Positions 1 through 12,310 are shown, numbered from the stretch's first letter. The stretch: DNA of 64,000 nt from Anthoceros angustus (GCA_010909165.1 MU008157.1:930001-994000), one strand, 5' to 3'. A program made the numbers and translations. The notes: a model not told the origin generated them from the sequence alone.

Positions 1-1168
1 TCAGCTGAACAAGCTGAACAAGCCCGTGGACAACCGGGCCTTTGAACTCTGCAACTGCTACAATCAAGGACTCGGCGTCTGCGACAAACAGGAAGAATTA
101 TACTTGCAGACAACCGTGCTCTGCATGACTTGTAAGCCTGCCACGCATATAATGTCAGCACGCTTGTCGCAGGAGTTTGAAGTTCCGGAACTCACAACTT
201 GCGGCCAAGTTTTTGTCGTAATCCGGAGCAGCGCAAACAGAGAGCTGGCTTGCCGGGATGGTCTTGCAAGCCATGAGCTGCGCAATACCTTGCTTGTCTG
301 TGTTCTTGTTCTGAGCTCTCACTGGCACAACCTGGAATTTAATGTCAAGCACGGCACAGTTCAGGCTTCGCAGTGATAAAAGCTAGTACTAGGCAGTAGG
401 CCCCGCATCACCTTCAAGCCCTCTTCAAACGGTTTTCTATCCACAGTCCACACACATCACAATCCTCCAACATAGTTAATCTAAGTCCTACAGCCACAAT
501 TGTACTCGGGACTTTGCGAATGGTCTACAAAGGCAAATCCTTTTCTGTCATTGCCATCTGCGTTTTACCATATCAGGAAGCAGTTTGGTGCTTCTCTTCG
601 GCTCCACAACGAAGTTGCTGGTCGAGCCTACAGCATGGCTTGATGACAGGTGCATGATAACCGACCTACTATGCAGACCTGCAGGACGGCAGAAATTTAA
701 ACATTTATGCATGAACCAAGCCGAAAGCCTCACTAATTTGCGTCTGCCAGCATAAGAGTCCCTCGCACGACCCGCAATTCCTGCAGGATGTTCTTGCAGC
801 TGAAGCTTGTTACTAAGCAACTCGAGTTTCGTACCGTGGAAAGGGATCTCGTGAGCTGATGCCTGCAAATATCGCAGTCGCCAATACAGTCAGTTGTTGG
901 CAACAGCAAATTTCGCAGCCCAAATGAGTCCGCAAGCCCAGAGTACCTATCCGGAATCCCTCGCAGACACCAAGGCGAGGAATGGGAGTGCGAGCATATG
1001 CCACGCAAGTAGAAGCTCAATGCACGACACTAGCTTCGCGTAGTACAAGAGGCAAGTGCCTATAGCAGCCTGCGCGTACTGGCAGCAGTACAACAGCTTC
1101 CCGAGAGAATGAAAGCCAACTGATGGAGCAACGATGTCGTCATCCCATCCCTGACTAATTACGCTAAC
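1..1168. other. Unrecognised sequence, no supported gene
   Basis: No open frame here is longer than about 116 codons. None shows a recognisable domain, and I could not link any into a spliced gene. The codon content looks random on both strands. The 3' end of a gene lying left of the window cannot be excluded. The first 30 bases contain a short direct repeat (GCTGAACAA twice). Confidence 0.5.
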
Positions 1169-1270
1169 GGCCGTTACACCAACTTGACAGGTTCCGATAT
1201 GTGTGTTTCCAGTTAGGGCTCTATGTAGTTAGGGCTTCCCTTTTAGGGTTAGGGTTTCCGATATGTGTGT
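1169..1270 (+). promoter_or_regulatory. Upstream duplicate of the NRAP promoter block (telo boxes)
   Basis: The block GGCCGT-ACACCAAC-CAGGTTCCGATAT-TGTGTTT-AGTTAGGG is shared with 2011-2065, directly before the NRAP start. It carries several TTAGGG/TAGGGTT telo-box-like motifs. Telo boxes (AAACCCTA on the other strand) are typical of plant promoters for ribosome-biogenesis and translation genes. A third partial echo (TTTCCGATATGTGTGTT) sits at about 1255-1271. I read it as a diverged duplicate of the proximal promoter; whether it is active is unknown. Confidence 0.55.
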
Positions 1271-2010
1271 TGGCTCTGGCTAAGATATCAAGGCATTCCA
1301 TGTCGCCACCTCGTACGGCCATGATGGCAAAGAACTTTGAATCCATGTCTGTCCGGCAGCTGATGTTTTCCGCACCAGTCCTCTTTCGACAATCAAAGAA
1401 TGGAGTTATGTACGTGTCTTGTGACAAGCACGCTCGCAAACATGTGGCCCTCCCCAGCTAAATCATAAGGACATGGAAGGAACGCTGGTGGCTAGGCGTA
1501 TATGTAAAGGAAGCCATATGTGCGAGAGAGACAACACGTTGGCGCCAAATCGCAAGGGCAAGAATGCGTCTCATTTCCTTCTACCGCATTATCCAACAAA
1601 CGGATAGAACCCCATGCTAATCAGGAAGGTTTCAATCACCATTCTTCCTGAGCATCCTCGCTTAGGCGAGCTTTCCTCACTGCCAGAAGGCTTGCGATCA
1701 GGCCTGTCCTGCCCGTGACGGTCCGATTGCCGCGGAGATCGCTGAGCAGATCGATCAGATCGATCGGCCTCGATCGGTCGCTAAACTTAATTAGGCGTTT
1801 TCTATTGTATATAACCATCTAAACACATGAGATATATATATAATACTAAAAAATCTGGAAGATGTTAAGCATCTATTATAGAATATAACAAATTAACCTG
1901 GTCACACAAAAGAAATAGGGTCGAATTTGAACACTTCTCGAAGTCAAAAACAACTTTGGTGATTCGGCTATATATGTACCCAGAGCTACGATGACCCTAG
2001 CTCCAACTGA
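1271..2010. other. Sequence between the two promoter-like blocks
   Basis: Contains one small open frame (about 1302-1461, plus strand, 53 codons from the first downstream ATG) that I do not recognise. An AT-rich stretch follows (about 1800-1920). I see no domain and no supported splice structure. It may be the product of the duplication that separated the two telo-box blocks. Confidence 0.4.
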
Positions 2011-2156
2011 GGGCCGTCACACCAACCTTCATACAGGTTCCGATATCTGTGTTTCTAGTTAGGGTTTCCTTTGCTAGGGTTTAAGCCGGGGTTTTAGCCT
2101 CCCTGACTGTCTCAGTTCACATTTGGACTCGCTGCTGGCAATCGCTGTGTGGAGAA
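2011..2156 (+). promoter_or_regulatory. NRAP proximal promoter / 5' leader with telo boxes
   Basis: AGTTAGGGTTTCC and CTAGGGTTT at about 2057-2081 are telo-box-like motifs just upstream of the ATG at 2157. This fits co-regulation with other ribosome-biogenesis genes. The sequence is duplicated at 1169-1220. No clear TATA box is visible. Confidence 0.55.
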
Positions 2157-5100
2157 ATGGCGGAGTTCTCCCTGGGTGAGGGGAAAGTCCGGGAACTTCT
2201 TAAGGAGATCAGCTTGGATTACACCAACCTCAAGCCTATCAACGATGCCGTTGCGGCGTTGCGCGAAGTTCTGCTCAGTTTGCCTGAGCAGCAGGTAGTT
2301 GCCGTTGCATATGAGTAGCTGCTTGATCTTTGTAAAGCGTCTCGCACTCCTGCCAGGTTCTTGTGCTCAATTAAGCCGACGTGCTTTTAGCAACCCCCCG
2401 GGGCTGTGGTGATTTGCACGTGACTATGAGCACATATATTCACTGTGAACTCTGTATGCCTCTCTTGACTGGCCTGCGGGTCTTGACTTGGTGGCCCAGA
2501 TTTTCCTACATTATTTCCTAATATGAATGTGGATTGTGGGTCTCCTTTTGCCTGAGGTGGTTTACTTGTCTGGACTAGCTGCTGCTGCTGGCGTACTGCT
2601 CTTCGCCTTCTGGCATGGCAGTTGAAGTTTGTGAGGCTCTCACTGATTCCGTCCCTGTTATATTTTTGCCAGGTCTCGGCATCTCTGGCACCGCAGTTTG
2701 TCAAGGACTTGGGGTTGGCAGAGAACAAAGCAAGATTTCAGTTTGTTAAGCCTGAAAGTGTGACCGTCGTTGGTAGCTATGCACTCAAGACAGTTACGAA
2801 ACCTAGCCTGACTGTGGATCTGGCTGTACGAATGCCCAAAGTATATATTCAGCATTTTCCTCTCTGTCTTGTTGTGCAGACAGCACGCTGTGTCCTTTGT
2901 AGTTCTGCCCACTGACTTTCACTTGGCAGTGTTGCTTCGGGGAGAAAGACTATTTGAACCATCGCTATCATGCAAAGCGGGCCCTGTATCTTGCGGTCAT
3001 CCAACGACGACTGGAAAGCTGTCAGTTTGTGGCAAGGATTGAGTGCTCCTCTTTGTGTGGTGACTTCAGGAAGCCAGTTTTGGTAGTGCACGTTGGTGAG
3101 TTTCTCAGTCACTCTGGCTTCATTGAATATTCGCGGTTGTGTCCTGGCTCGTGAATTGTGCTAATTTTTAAGATGGTGTTTCTCTAGTATCGAAAGCCAA
3201 TGCTGCACAAGGGATGGCTGTCAGAGTAATCCCCACCATTGCAAGCAATGTTTTTTTAACATCCAAGTTGGCACTTACCCGAAACAATGTGAGAGATGCA
3301 AAGTCAGATGGTAAGTGCCTTTCAGCTCTTCAAGGTGGGACCTATCAGTCATCAGCTGCTCTAGTATATCTATGTTCATCGAACAAGAAGGGCCCAGCCT
3401 GTGGTTTTGTATTGTTCTTGATCGGTGATTGTTATATATGTTGGCAGGACAGAAGGCCAGGTTCAACCAACCCCTCATTACAGTGCTAGTGTTTTAGAGG
3501 ATGCATTTATTGAAGAACATCAGAAAGTGCTGAAAGACCTGCTCTCTGTAGCAGATGCTGTTCGGGATGTAGTTTGTTTGCTGAAGGTTTCTGCCTCCCA
3601 ACTATCCACAGTCTGTCTGAGTGGTCTCTTTTTTTCTCTGGCTTGATCCCTCTTGTTCCCCATGTATTCCAGGTGTGGTGTAGGCAAAGAGGATTTCATC
3701 ATTCTTATGATGGAGTGTCCAGTCACCTAATAACTTTGCTGGTGGCCCATCTGTCTACAACTGCTGGTGGCAAGCGAGTCAAAAGTCATTTATCGGTGTT
3801 GCAACTGTTCCGAATTGTAATGGATTCCATTGGTATGGTCTTACACCCAGTTGCAAAAGTCTTTTGTCTTTTAATGTACGGTCGCTCTTGCATTTGCTCA
3901 CAAATATTGTCATGCCATTACAGCCAATTCTGATATTTTGGGGAAGGGTGTTTTCTTACAATCTGAAGACGGCCTCCCAGTTCCAAATGAGGTACTTTTG
4001 AGTCATGTGTGTGGTTCTGTTTCATGTCATCAGGCCTGTGACTTCTGTCTGACACATCCTCTCCTTGTCAGAAACGACGGTTAATGGAGCACTCTTTTGA
4101 GGTTAATATTTGTGACCCCTCAAGTGTATACAACTTTGCGCACAGAGTATCAAAGAGTGCACTGGCTGAGGTGAGTCTTATTGTTTTGACCTTATTGTGG
4201 GACTCAGCTCCAACACCTTGGTGTTTTATGGATATGTTTTTTGCCCCACAGGTGAAGGAGGCTGCTGCGCAGACTCTTGCTGCTATGAGCTCAAGCAGGG
4301 ACAATGGATTTGACTCAGTGTTCATGACACCTGTTGATTTTGCTGCCAAGTACGACTATCACATAAGGTTGGTGTCGATGCAATGTTCACCTTGATAAGG
4401 CATGTTTGTAGTTGACGGCGATGGACTGGAGTCACTTTTATGCCTCAGCGTATGGCATAGAAAGCGCTGAAAATCGCCAACACTGATGGGTTTAGCTCCT
4501 TCTGGTCGTGGGTTTAATTCCCTGTCCTTGGTGCTTATCCAAACATGAATGTGTTGAATAATGTGTAATAGGACACGAGTGTCTCGGATCCTTGTGTGCT
4601 TTGTCTATGGCGATGGACTAGAGTCACTTGTGTGCCTGGTGTGGTGGCACATACAGCGCTGAAAATCGCCTATACTGGTCAGCTTCGAGCTTTACAGTGT
4701 AAAGCTAGCTTACTGCGCTTGCACTGACTCATGGCTGAAAATATTGGCATTCCTTTCCACAAATCCCTCCTGAACATCATGTATTAAAATCTCCTTGACA
4801 TAGATTCAACTACCACTTCAGTGTCTGGTCCTTGTTTTCTCAAGATCTGCAGATTCTTTGTACGCTGTGCCTATGGCGATGTACTAGAGTCGCTTGTGTG
4901 CTTGGTGTGGTTGCAGATAGAGGGCTAGAAATCGCCCTAACTGGTTAGCTAGGGGTCGAGGGTTGCTGTGTACAGCTATTTGTTTACGCTTTCACTGACT
5001 CATGGCCTTCCGTTCTGTTGTTCTGCAGTAAATAGAATTCTGGGCTTGTATTAAAATTTGTTTGTACAGCTGTTGGAAAGTCCTAAAACTCCCTGTTGGA

Positions 5101-8100
5101 ATTGCCTTGAATGTCCCCTGGGGGTCAAGCTTAGAGCTATCTGTTGAGGCCGTCATTTGAATTTCATGCCCCTTTTTTCTTGACATACTGTGTGCACAGT
5201 GTGTTGCATATCGAATGCCTAGCTGGTTGCTATTACTGGCAGCTGATTCAATTTTGGGTGTCTCAGGTGGGATGCAGCAGAGAATGCTGGGTCAAACCCC
5301 TCTACTTCATATTGTCTGGATGAAGAATCGTGGAGAGTTCTGGAGCGTCATTTGGAGTCTGTGCTCTTTCGAGCGCTGCAAGATAGAGTCAAGTCGGTCC
5401 GGGTTTTGCGAAGGACACTACCTAGTGGATGGGATATGAAAAAGGTGAGTGACGAGCCTGTATGATTGTTGTAGGCTATGTTGTGTACATCAGTGTGTAC
5501 TTTCGGGCTCACGGGAGTTACTTGTAACTAGGGCCTCATACATGTTGACAAGGGTCCACTTTTTGCTGGAGTAGTTCTTGGGGATTTCTCAACTGCTCTA
5601 CGCATGGCAACTGTTGGGCCAAGTGCGGAGAGGAAAGACGAAGTAATGTTCTTGTGTCTAGTATGTTCTGTATTTGTTGGGACATGAATGAGTTTTGATG
5701 ACATTCCACCTTATAATTGTTCTGTATTCACAGGCAAAAGAGTTTAGGGATTTTTGGGGTAGTAGAGCTGAACTCCGGCGGTGGCCTGATGGAACCATCA
5801 CTGAAACTGCTGGTTTGAGCTTTTAACCCTGCTGTCTCTCAGTTTACAAGCTTGACTTTGGTAGTGTTCATTGGCCAAGGCCACAATGAGGAAATATGAA
5901 GCAACCATAGTGCAGTTTACCTGTAAAGGTTCTGTATGATGTGGTGGAAAACTCGTTGTCTGAGTGGTCTCATGTCATTGTCGGAAAGGTTGTGTGCATG
6001 AGGGTCTCGGAATTTGTCCTAACCGTGAACCTGTGATCAATTTGTTCTAACCGTGAACCTCTGTGATCACAGCATGGGAATGCCAACCCTGGCAAAGGCA
6101 TCTGGTAATCAAGAAGATCCTTGAGCATGTGATTACCCGTCATTTAGGAGCAGCTTTGAATGATGTACATGTCGTAGCTGGACAGTTGGATTTCTCTGTG
6201 TTGGAGTCAGGAAAAGGTATCAGTGCTGAGGTTCTTGGCTTCCTTGCAGTGTCATCACCATAATACAAATACTGATACAACTTACTGTTGGATGTCGCAG
6301 ATTTTGTGTCTTCAACTTCAAAGTTGGCTGCGGCCTCAAAGGTCTTGTCTGACCGACTGAGAAATTTGGAACATGTGCCACTGAAAGTTGTTGCGGTGCA
6401 CCTTTTAAGTTCAGGTATTGAATGTGCTTCCTGACAATGTCTCTGCCTGCCAGTGTGGATGGCTGCCTGCTAAAAGAATTAGATATAATCTGACTCGAGA
6501 GCTTTCCAGCATTCAGGCAAGCTGCTGTGTTTCCTCCTGAAACACATCCCCTAGCGGATGAAACGAATTCTCAAACACCTCCCAAATTCTCACCCCGTTG
6601 CTTGGACCCTTTGGAGGTTGCAATTGAGGTATGTCATGTCAGGTTGTTTGCTTGGCACCTGTTCTCAAACACTGGAATCTGGCGTGTGGAGTAACAATGA
6701 TTTTGCCTTGTAGCTTGAAGGATCTGGTAGTTGGCCAGCTGACCTGGGTGCTGTACAAAAAATCAAAATGGCATTTCTCTTAAAGATAGCAGAAAGGTAT
6801 GATCAACTGTTGACCTTCTTCCTTCCAGCACTTTGACTGAGCCTTAACTTGTGGTTATTGGCTCTTCTTTGCCTTGCAGCTTTCAGAGAAGTTGGAGGGT
6901 GTCATACTTCTTGACCAACAATGCTGTCGATGTTCTCATGCACGGCTTTGCATTTCGTCTTAGTATCTGTTATGAGAAGGATCCCAGTATCGTCAGAAAA
7001 ATGGTTCCTTCTGGTACAGCGACTGAGAACAGCAGGGAGGACAATCCTATGAGTCCAAGTTCGTTTGGAGCAGTCCGCCCTGATGAAGATCTGCTTCTCA
7101 AAAGGTCTCATGCAAAGCTGCTGGATAGTCTCCAGGGTTTACACCCTGTCTTTGGGCCCATTGTAAGGTCAGTTTCTACTTGTAGACGTTTTCTGTTGTT
7201 TTTTATGCTTGGTCCTCTGGTTCTTGATGCATTTGCACTCCTTGGCTAACGTGTTCTTTGGTGCAACTGCATTTTCAGATTAGCAAAACGCTGGGTGGCT
7301 GCCCACTTCCTTGGAACTGCCGTTTGTGAAGAAGCAGTGGAGTTATTGGTGGCATACTTATTTACTAATCCTTACCCATTCTCTCCTCCGTTATCCCGCA
7401 TCACTGGATTTTTAAGGTAATCATAGTCAGAGGTACTTCTGATCTGTTTCAGGCTTTGTTAGTAGTTTCCTCAACAGGACATGTTATGATGTTCAGGGAA
7501 ACAGTCACTGTTGGAACTGTGTGTGGAAATTATTATTTTGATTGTTCGATGTCATGTTGCAATGATGAGAACACAGATAATGTTGATCATGGTCTTTGGA
7601 CCTGTGAAATGAGACAAGATTCCTGATAGCGGTTAGCTGAGCAACTTTGTCTTGAGCTGATAAGTTCCTGCTAGACGTGATGGTCGTGTTGTTTGGGCTT
7701 GGTGATCAATGGAATTTTGATGTTCTTATCCAGGTTTTTGAACTTGCTAGCAACACACGACTGGGATCTGGTGCCCATAGTCGTGGATGTCAACAAAGAC
7801 ATGTCAGCTGATGACATTGAGAGCATTATGGTACCTTCAAGTGCGCCAGACATGTTTTTGCCATTTTTTCAATGAACAGGTGATTGAAAAGTCACTAATT
7901 TCCTAGCATGTATGCACTGATCAGGAACACTTCGATGCTATAAGGTTGGGGGAGAATCAACCTGAGCTGAAAGGACCTCCGATGTTCATCAGTACCCCAT
8001 ATGATCGAGTTTCGCGAACATGGACGTTTTGTTCTCCTTCTGTTAGTGTAAGTGTGCTGTGGATGCTGTACAAGGTTCTTACAAATTTCCTAGTGTACTT

Positions 8101-9095
8101 GTACAGTATATCCACAATAGTTAACAGGCTGATGGCTTGTCTACAGGACTTACAGAAAATTGTTTCCTATGCACGAGCTGCAGCCACACTACTTGTACGG
8201 CTCATCCACAAGGAAGATGATAAATGGGCGGTAGGGTCATGAAGCATGGTTTTGTGGACTTAAAGTCATGATTCTCCTTCCTGGCACCTGACTTCTTGTC
8301 TGCTCTGTGTAGTCTTTGTTTCGGACACCTTTCAATTGCTATGATGCAGTAATACATCTGCATCACGATAGTTTGCCTCACCCTGATCGTGTTCTCTTCA
8401 AGAACGATGTCTGGATGCAAGGTGTGGAAAGTGGTCCAAAATCCTTGTTTTTTTTTTGCAAGTGTTTGTCTGAGGAGACTTTGTGACTTCCTAGGCTCGG
8501 TTGATACAGGCACTGGGTGCGGAGGCCCCTGGCCTGAGCCCATTGGGTACTTGTCAAAATCCGTTGTGAAGCTTGGAGCAGACAGGTTGCGAAGTCAACT
8601 GCTTATTGGGTTTGACCCGATAGCCTGCTTTGTGAAAGATCTGAAGGTAGCATTGTGCAGAGGTTCCTTCTGTATGTCGTTCACTGTGGCAGGGCTTTTA
8701 TTCCGAACTGAAGTGGTATGAATCTAGGTTAAGTTCGCGAACAGCATCACCGTTTTTTATGATCGTTTGGGTGGGAGCGATGTTGTGTGCTTGACGATGG
8801 ACAAATTCCAGGTAACTTCTATCATCGTTTGTCTGTCGCTTTTGCAAGATCCACTGGAAACTGGGGTGTAATGACGCACTTTTTTCATATCTTTGATCGG
8901 ATTATGCAGCAGAGGGATGTTGGGAAAAAGAACTCCGAGGAGAACAGGCGTTCGGCCGGGGGCATCAAAAGGAAACGTATAGAAGGGGCTGTGCCGGTTA
9001 GAGACGTGCAAAGTTTAGTGTCTGCCATCTGTAAAGTTGGACATGGCCTTGTTAAGAGCGTGCAGATCGTGGAGGACGCGCGAAAAGTTTTTTGA
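2157..9095 (+). CDS. NOL6: Nucleolar protein 6 (NRAP / UTP22), SSU processome
   Basis: Spliced from 25 exons: 2157-2294, 2673-2840, 2930-3095, 3188-3310, 3453-3586, 3673-3832, 3924-3991, 4072-4170, 4252-4367, 5267-5444, 5553-5642, 5734-5812, 6073-6216, 6301-6414, 6510-6628, 6714-6796, 6880-7167, 7279-7416, 7734-7830, 7925-8047, 8147-8230, 8313-8421, 8510-8646, 8734-8811, 8910-9095. The sum is 3219 nt, 1072 aa, close to human NOL6. NRAP-domain landmarks in order: VVGSYALKT and VDLAVRMP (nucleotidyltransferase-like fold), RVIPTIASNVF, LEDAFIEEHQK, ELRRWPDGTI, VFPPETHPLA, LAKRWVAAHFL, LLIGFDPIACF, YDRLGGSDVV, and a basic C-terminus (GGIKRKRIEG). In yeast the UTP22-Rrp7 complex acts in the nucleolus in early 40S and 18S rRNA maturation. 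The telo-box promoter fits that role. The acceptor of exon 5 was chosen by frame. Faces the DUF179 gene tail to tail. Confidence 0.95.
4417..4995 (+). repeat. Three tandem copies of a foldable ~62-nt element inside NRAP intron 9
   Basis: Intron 9 (4368-5266) is about 900 nt, several times the usual length here. It holds copies at about 4417-4478, 4607-4668 and 4875-4936. Each starts GGCGAT and ends ATCGCC (pairing ends). Each has an inner short hairpin (GACT/AGTC, or ACT/AGT in copy 3). A second inner stem reads TATGCC/GGCATA in copy 1 and TGTGCC/GGCACA in copy 2, a compensatory change. Copies 1 and 2 share AGCGCTGAAAATCGCC. Copies 2 and 3 also share flanks ending in CACTGACTCATGGC. B-box-like sequence (GGTTTAATTCC) follows copy 1. 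It could be a structured non-coding RNA in a nucleolar-protein host intron, or a tRNA-like SINE; I cannot name the family. Confidence 0.55.
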
Positions 9096-9452
9096 TGGTG
9101 TTCCACCTCCCGGGAGGAGGATTTCACTTAAGAGTGAACGCACAAGTCAAAAGTTTGTCAAGTTTTCTTGACTGTCGTGACAATTGAAACTCCTCTGGAT
9201 ATGGGGTATACCAGTTACTAGCCTTGACGTGAAGCACGAGTTTCGAAGTTACCTGTGAACCTGATTGTGGGGAGCGTGAAATACACTTGTGCATGTCTCG
9301 TGCCAGTGTGTAGCTGTGTCTCAACTGTGCCAAATACAACCGAGCTGCCGATATGCACCTAAAATCCGGAATACGAGCAGTTTCCATTAGCTAACTATTG
9401 CACACTGCCTAGGTACTGGTATGAACCTGAAGCTGAAACCTAAAACTAAAAC
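9096..9452. other. Tail-to-tail spacer between NRAP and the DUF179 gene
   Basis: This stretch holds the presumed 3' UTRs of two convergent genes. No coding potential or repeat was seen. Confidence 0.5.
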
Positions 9453-10642
9453 CTAAGCCTGATGAGAATTTGAGGAAAGCGTCGTGGAATGTGATTGATT
9501 TCCAGTACCGTCTGTGACAGACATATGACCGTCCAGATTCACTTGCCTGGAATACAGCTGATCGAAATATCTCCACATTTGTTGAGACGAGCAGCTGGTA
9601 AAATCCGAAGGGTTGCCCTCCGCCACCTCCCACCAGCCATGAAGATCAATTTCGCAGGCGAGCTGCTCAGTCGTCCATTCAACGTGTCCAAGATACAACT
9701 TGGCGTCTGTGACAGGCATATAGCCTGTGGTACTGCTGTGAAGCACGCTTTGTAGAGCGTGGACATCACCAAGGTAGAGCTCTGGCATCACTCTCTCAAA
9801 TCCTCGAAGTCCCTTCCGCTTTGTCAGGATGTGCAAGCGAGGGCCGGAGGTGAGTGGTCCCCCCAAATAGGTAGCTGCAGATCGAAACTTCTCCTCAGCC
9901 TCCGGGCTCAATTGGTTGCCCAAGGCTAAAAAAGCCCCCACCGCGTCCGGGGCCAAGGTCTTGGCCATATTCGGTGGCAGAGCCTTGTTGAGGATCAAAC
10001 CTTGCAGCCTGCAATTGTCATCATCCGGAGGCCCAAAGAGCAGGACAACGGCCTTGCTGTACAGAGGATGGCTATCCACCTTCCTGGTAGCCACCAGCAC
10101 CCGTCCCGTCCTAGGCGCGACATAATCCCGAGCCGCGCCCCCAACGTCTCCAACCGGCGGTACGTCCCGGGCTTCAGGCAATCCCGCCAACTCCGGCTCC
10201 GGCACAGAGCTCCGATCCAGCCGCTGAGGCCGCTGCTGCTCCCTCCTGGCGCAAGCACGCTGATAGTCCTCCCAGATCTCCCCATCCAGAGGCCACTCAA
10301 CTGGCATCATGCAAGTGGCCGCCAGGTGCCGCCGGCCCGCATCCACAGCCCCTGAACATACACAAACCCATGGCCCGTCAGCCTCTGCAGCTCATCACAC
10401 TAACACCTCCGCCGGGACCGGATTGGGAGTACTCGCACAAGCAACTCACCACGCCTGGTGGATCCTGCCGCCGTCAACTGTGTGCGGCCTTTGGGGTCGA
10501 ACAGCGCGCATTTCTTCACGGCCAGCCGGAATGCCCTGTAGCTGCTCCTCTCATTCCCGTTCCGACACACCGCAATTGCAAGCTCGGCCACCACCGCGCC
10601 GCAAGCTGCCGGCCCGGCTGAGGCCAACATGTTCGACCTCAT
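9453..10642 (-). CDS. YqgE/AlgH (DUF179) family protein
   Basis: Two exons, 10450-10642 and 9453-10351, joined by a 98-nt GT-AG intron (donor GTGAGT), give 363 aa from the ATG at 10642. In-frame ATGs also lie at 10672 and 10630. The C-terminal half is a clear YqgE/AlgH domain: GRVLVATRKVD, VVLLFGPPDDDN, LQGLILNKALPP, YLGGPL, and a late GYMPVTDAKLYLGHVEW. Plant members of this family carry an N-terminal extension and some are predicted to be plastid proteins. Here the first ~70 residues are Ala/Arg-rich with few acids, compatible with a transit peptide. The biochemical function of the family is unknown; bacterial AlgH was described as a regulator. No operon-like context. Confidence 0.85.
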
Positions 10643-10947
10643 CAAGACAGTCGTAACGTGCACACACCGCACAGCCTCTAGTAGCGCATTAAGTATGCGC
10701 GCTTCCTGAGGAGGCCTGTGCTTACGTGTTCATTTGGGTAAGGAATCACATTCGTGTCCTGAATCCGTGCTATGATTCGATCGTATTTATTGGCGCCATG
10801 TCGGCCGTTGGGCCCTGTGTCCCGTGTGGACCTTGCTGGCCACACGGCTTCATTTTCACCGAATTTATAACCGTCCGGACCGGACTTGACCTCTCACAGC
10901 CGCTATTGGGACCGGCGTACGGCGTGTGATGTGGCTAGGCTTGTGAG
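10643..10947. other. Upstream region of the DUF179 gene
   Basis: GC-rich sequence without a supported gene. It probably includes the 5' leader and promoter of the minus-strand DUF179 gene. No specific element was recognised. Confidence 0.35.
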
Positions 10948-11480
10948 TACAGTCCACCCCCGCTAATTGGGGCTGGTTCGGAGTGCCTTTAGAGGTCCCA
11001 TTAAGGGAGGTGTTCCGATTACATTTTCCCTATTTAAAAATAATAAAAATATAAAATAATTATAAATATATACTCCCTATTTATAAAAATAATAAAATTA
11101 TCCCAAAAAAATTTTAAATTTTTTCTCCAACACAACACACAGGCCGCAAAGCCTTCGCCCTACCACATCCGCACATTACTGGTATTCGCAACACCAGCAC
11201 GCGGACGTATTCACACCGGACCTCCCTTGCTCCTTCCGACTGCTTCGCATTCCGTGGGGTAGTGACTTCTCAGCCTACCACCCAATTGAAAATCTCATTT
11301 AAGGAGGTGAAGCTAACATGAATGTATGTTTCAAAAGGTCCCAATTATCATTTAGGGAAAAGTCCCAATCTTTTACACTGTGAACTAAAGGAAGTAGGAT
11401 GGGAGGTCCCTTTTAGAGAGGAATCCCATTTATAGAGTTTTCAATTAAAGGCTGACATTATAAGAGCCCCAAAGACGGTG
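10948..11480 (+). mobile_element. Possible pogo/Tc1-type DNA transposon remnant (non-autonomous)
   Basis: A TA dinucleotide is followed at 10950 by CAGTCCACCCCCGCTAATTG, which resembles the CAGT...CCCGCTAATT-type ends of pogo/Tigger elements. An AT-rich interior follows. Between 11290 and 11480 there are several related stretches (GGTCCCAATTATCATTTAGG, GGTCCCTTTTAGAGAGG, CAATTAAAGG). I did not find a clean matching inverted end, so boundaries and class are tentative. Confidence 0.3.
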
Positions 11481-11884
11481 GTAATTATGGTATTAATCAC
11501 TATTATAGTGGAAATGAAATTTTATAGTTTCATCTTACGGTAATAAAAATTTAATTACATGACATGGCATTGTCTATTTATTATAGAATTCATATGTATG
11601 CAAAAAATAAATATTTTTATGTTTTATTATCAGAGTATTAGAGTAACTTGTATGTGATGTCATACATCAACTAGAGGGGGAAATGGTAACTTTAGGTGAT
11701 GCATATTGGATCTTAGACAAGAAGGGTACACTAGGAGACTATTATCACTTTTGGTCAATTGCTAACACATGACAATGATCCTAGACAAAGGGGGAGTGAC
11801 TTTGCTATGTTCTTTGAAATTGTTCTGCATTTGACGGATTTTGTGGATTGCACGCAGGGAATTTGGTTGGCATAATTGCTTTAT

Positions 11885-12310
11885 TCTTTCTACGATGTTA
11901 GATCCGAAGCAAAGGAAGTTGCTGCCTAGCTTTTCACTAGTTGACAGATTGAAAGGTAAGCAGGTTATGAAATAGTTGGCACCTAATACTAGAGAAGCTC
12001 ATTGTGTTATGTTGTAGTTCAATCAATATCAGCTTAGACTTGGTAAGTTATGCGTTGACGAGGAGATGAATTTCCAAGAAGAGTTGATATATAATGGAGT
12101 GGAATGGTGGGAAAGGTATGTAGACGAATGTCGACAACTTGTAGATGTCGCAACGAAATTGTTCAACATTCCTCCAACTGCACCAGGTGGGGAAAGAAAC
12201 TGGAGCGAATGGAAACATGTCTGATATGATAATAGACCAAGAACTATAGTGGACACAGCTCGTATGCTTGTTTACGTCTACTATAACAATAAAATATTAA
12301 AATAGCACAA
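11885..12310 (+). mobile_element. hAT-family transposase fragment (C-terminal dimerisation region), decayed
   Basis: Conceptual reading on the plus strand, with stops and frame breaks, gives MLDPKQRKLLPSFS (the Leu-Asp-Pro block), then YNGVEWWERYVDECRQL, then GGERNWSEWKH and LVYVYYNN. This order (LDP..K, WW, ERNWS, N..L) is the signature of the hAT transposase C-terminal dimerisation domain. Upstream transposase parts are not recognisable, so it is a dead fragment. Confidence 0.75.

Noticed and set aside
1201-1461. 86-codon frame next to the outer telo-box block
   Set aside because: No family signature, begins inside the telo-box repeats, and no splice partner was found.
4417-4478. Box C/D snoRNA interpretation of the intron-9 element
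   Set aside because: A CTGA-like D box precedes the closing stem in copies 1 and 2, but no acceptable RUGAUGA C box follows the 5' stem and copy 3 lacks CTGA. Kept as an unnamed structured element.
5935-6000. Possible extra NRAP exon (GTTCTGTATGATGTGG region)
   Set aside because: It is open and flanked by AG/GT, but joining exon 12 directly to 6073 gives the conserved TETAAWECQPWQRHL. Including it would break the family alignment.
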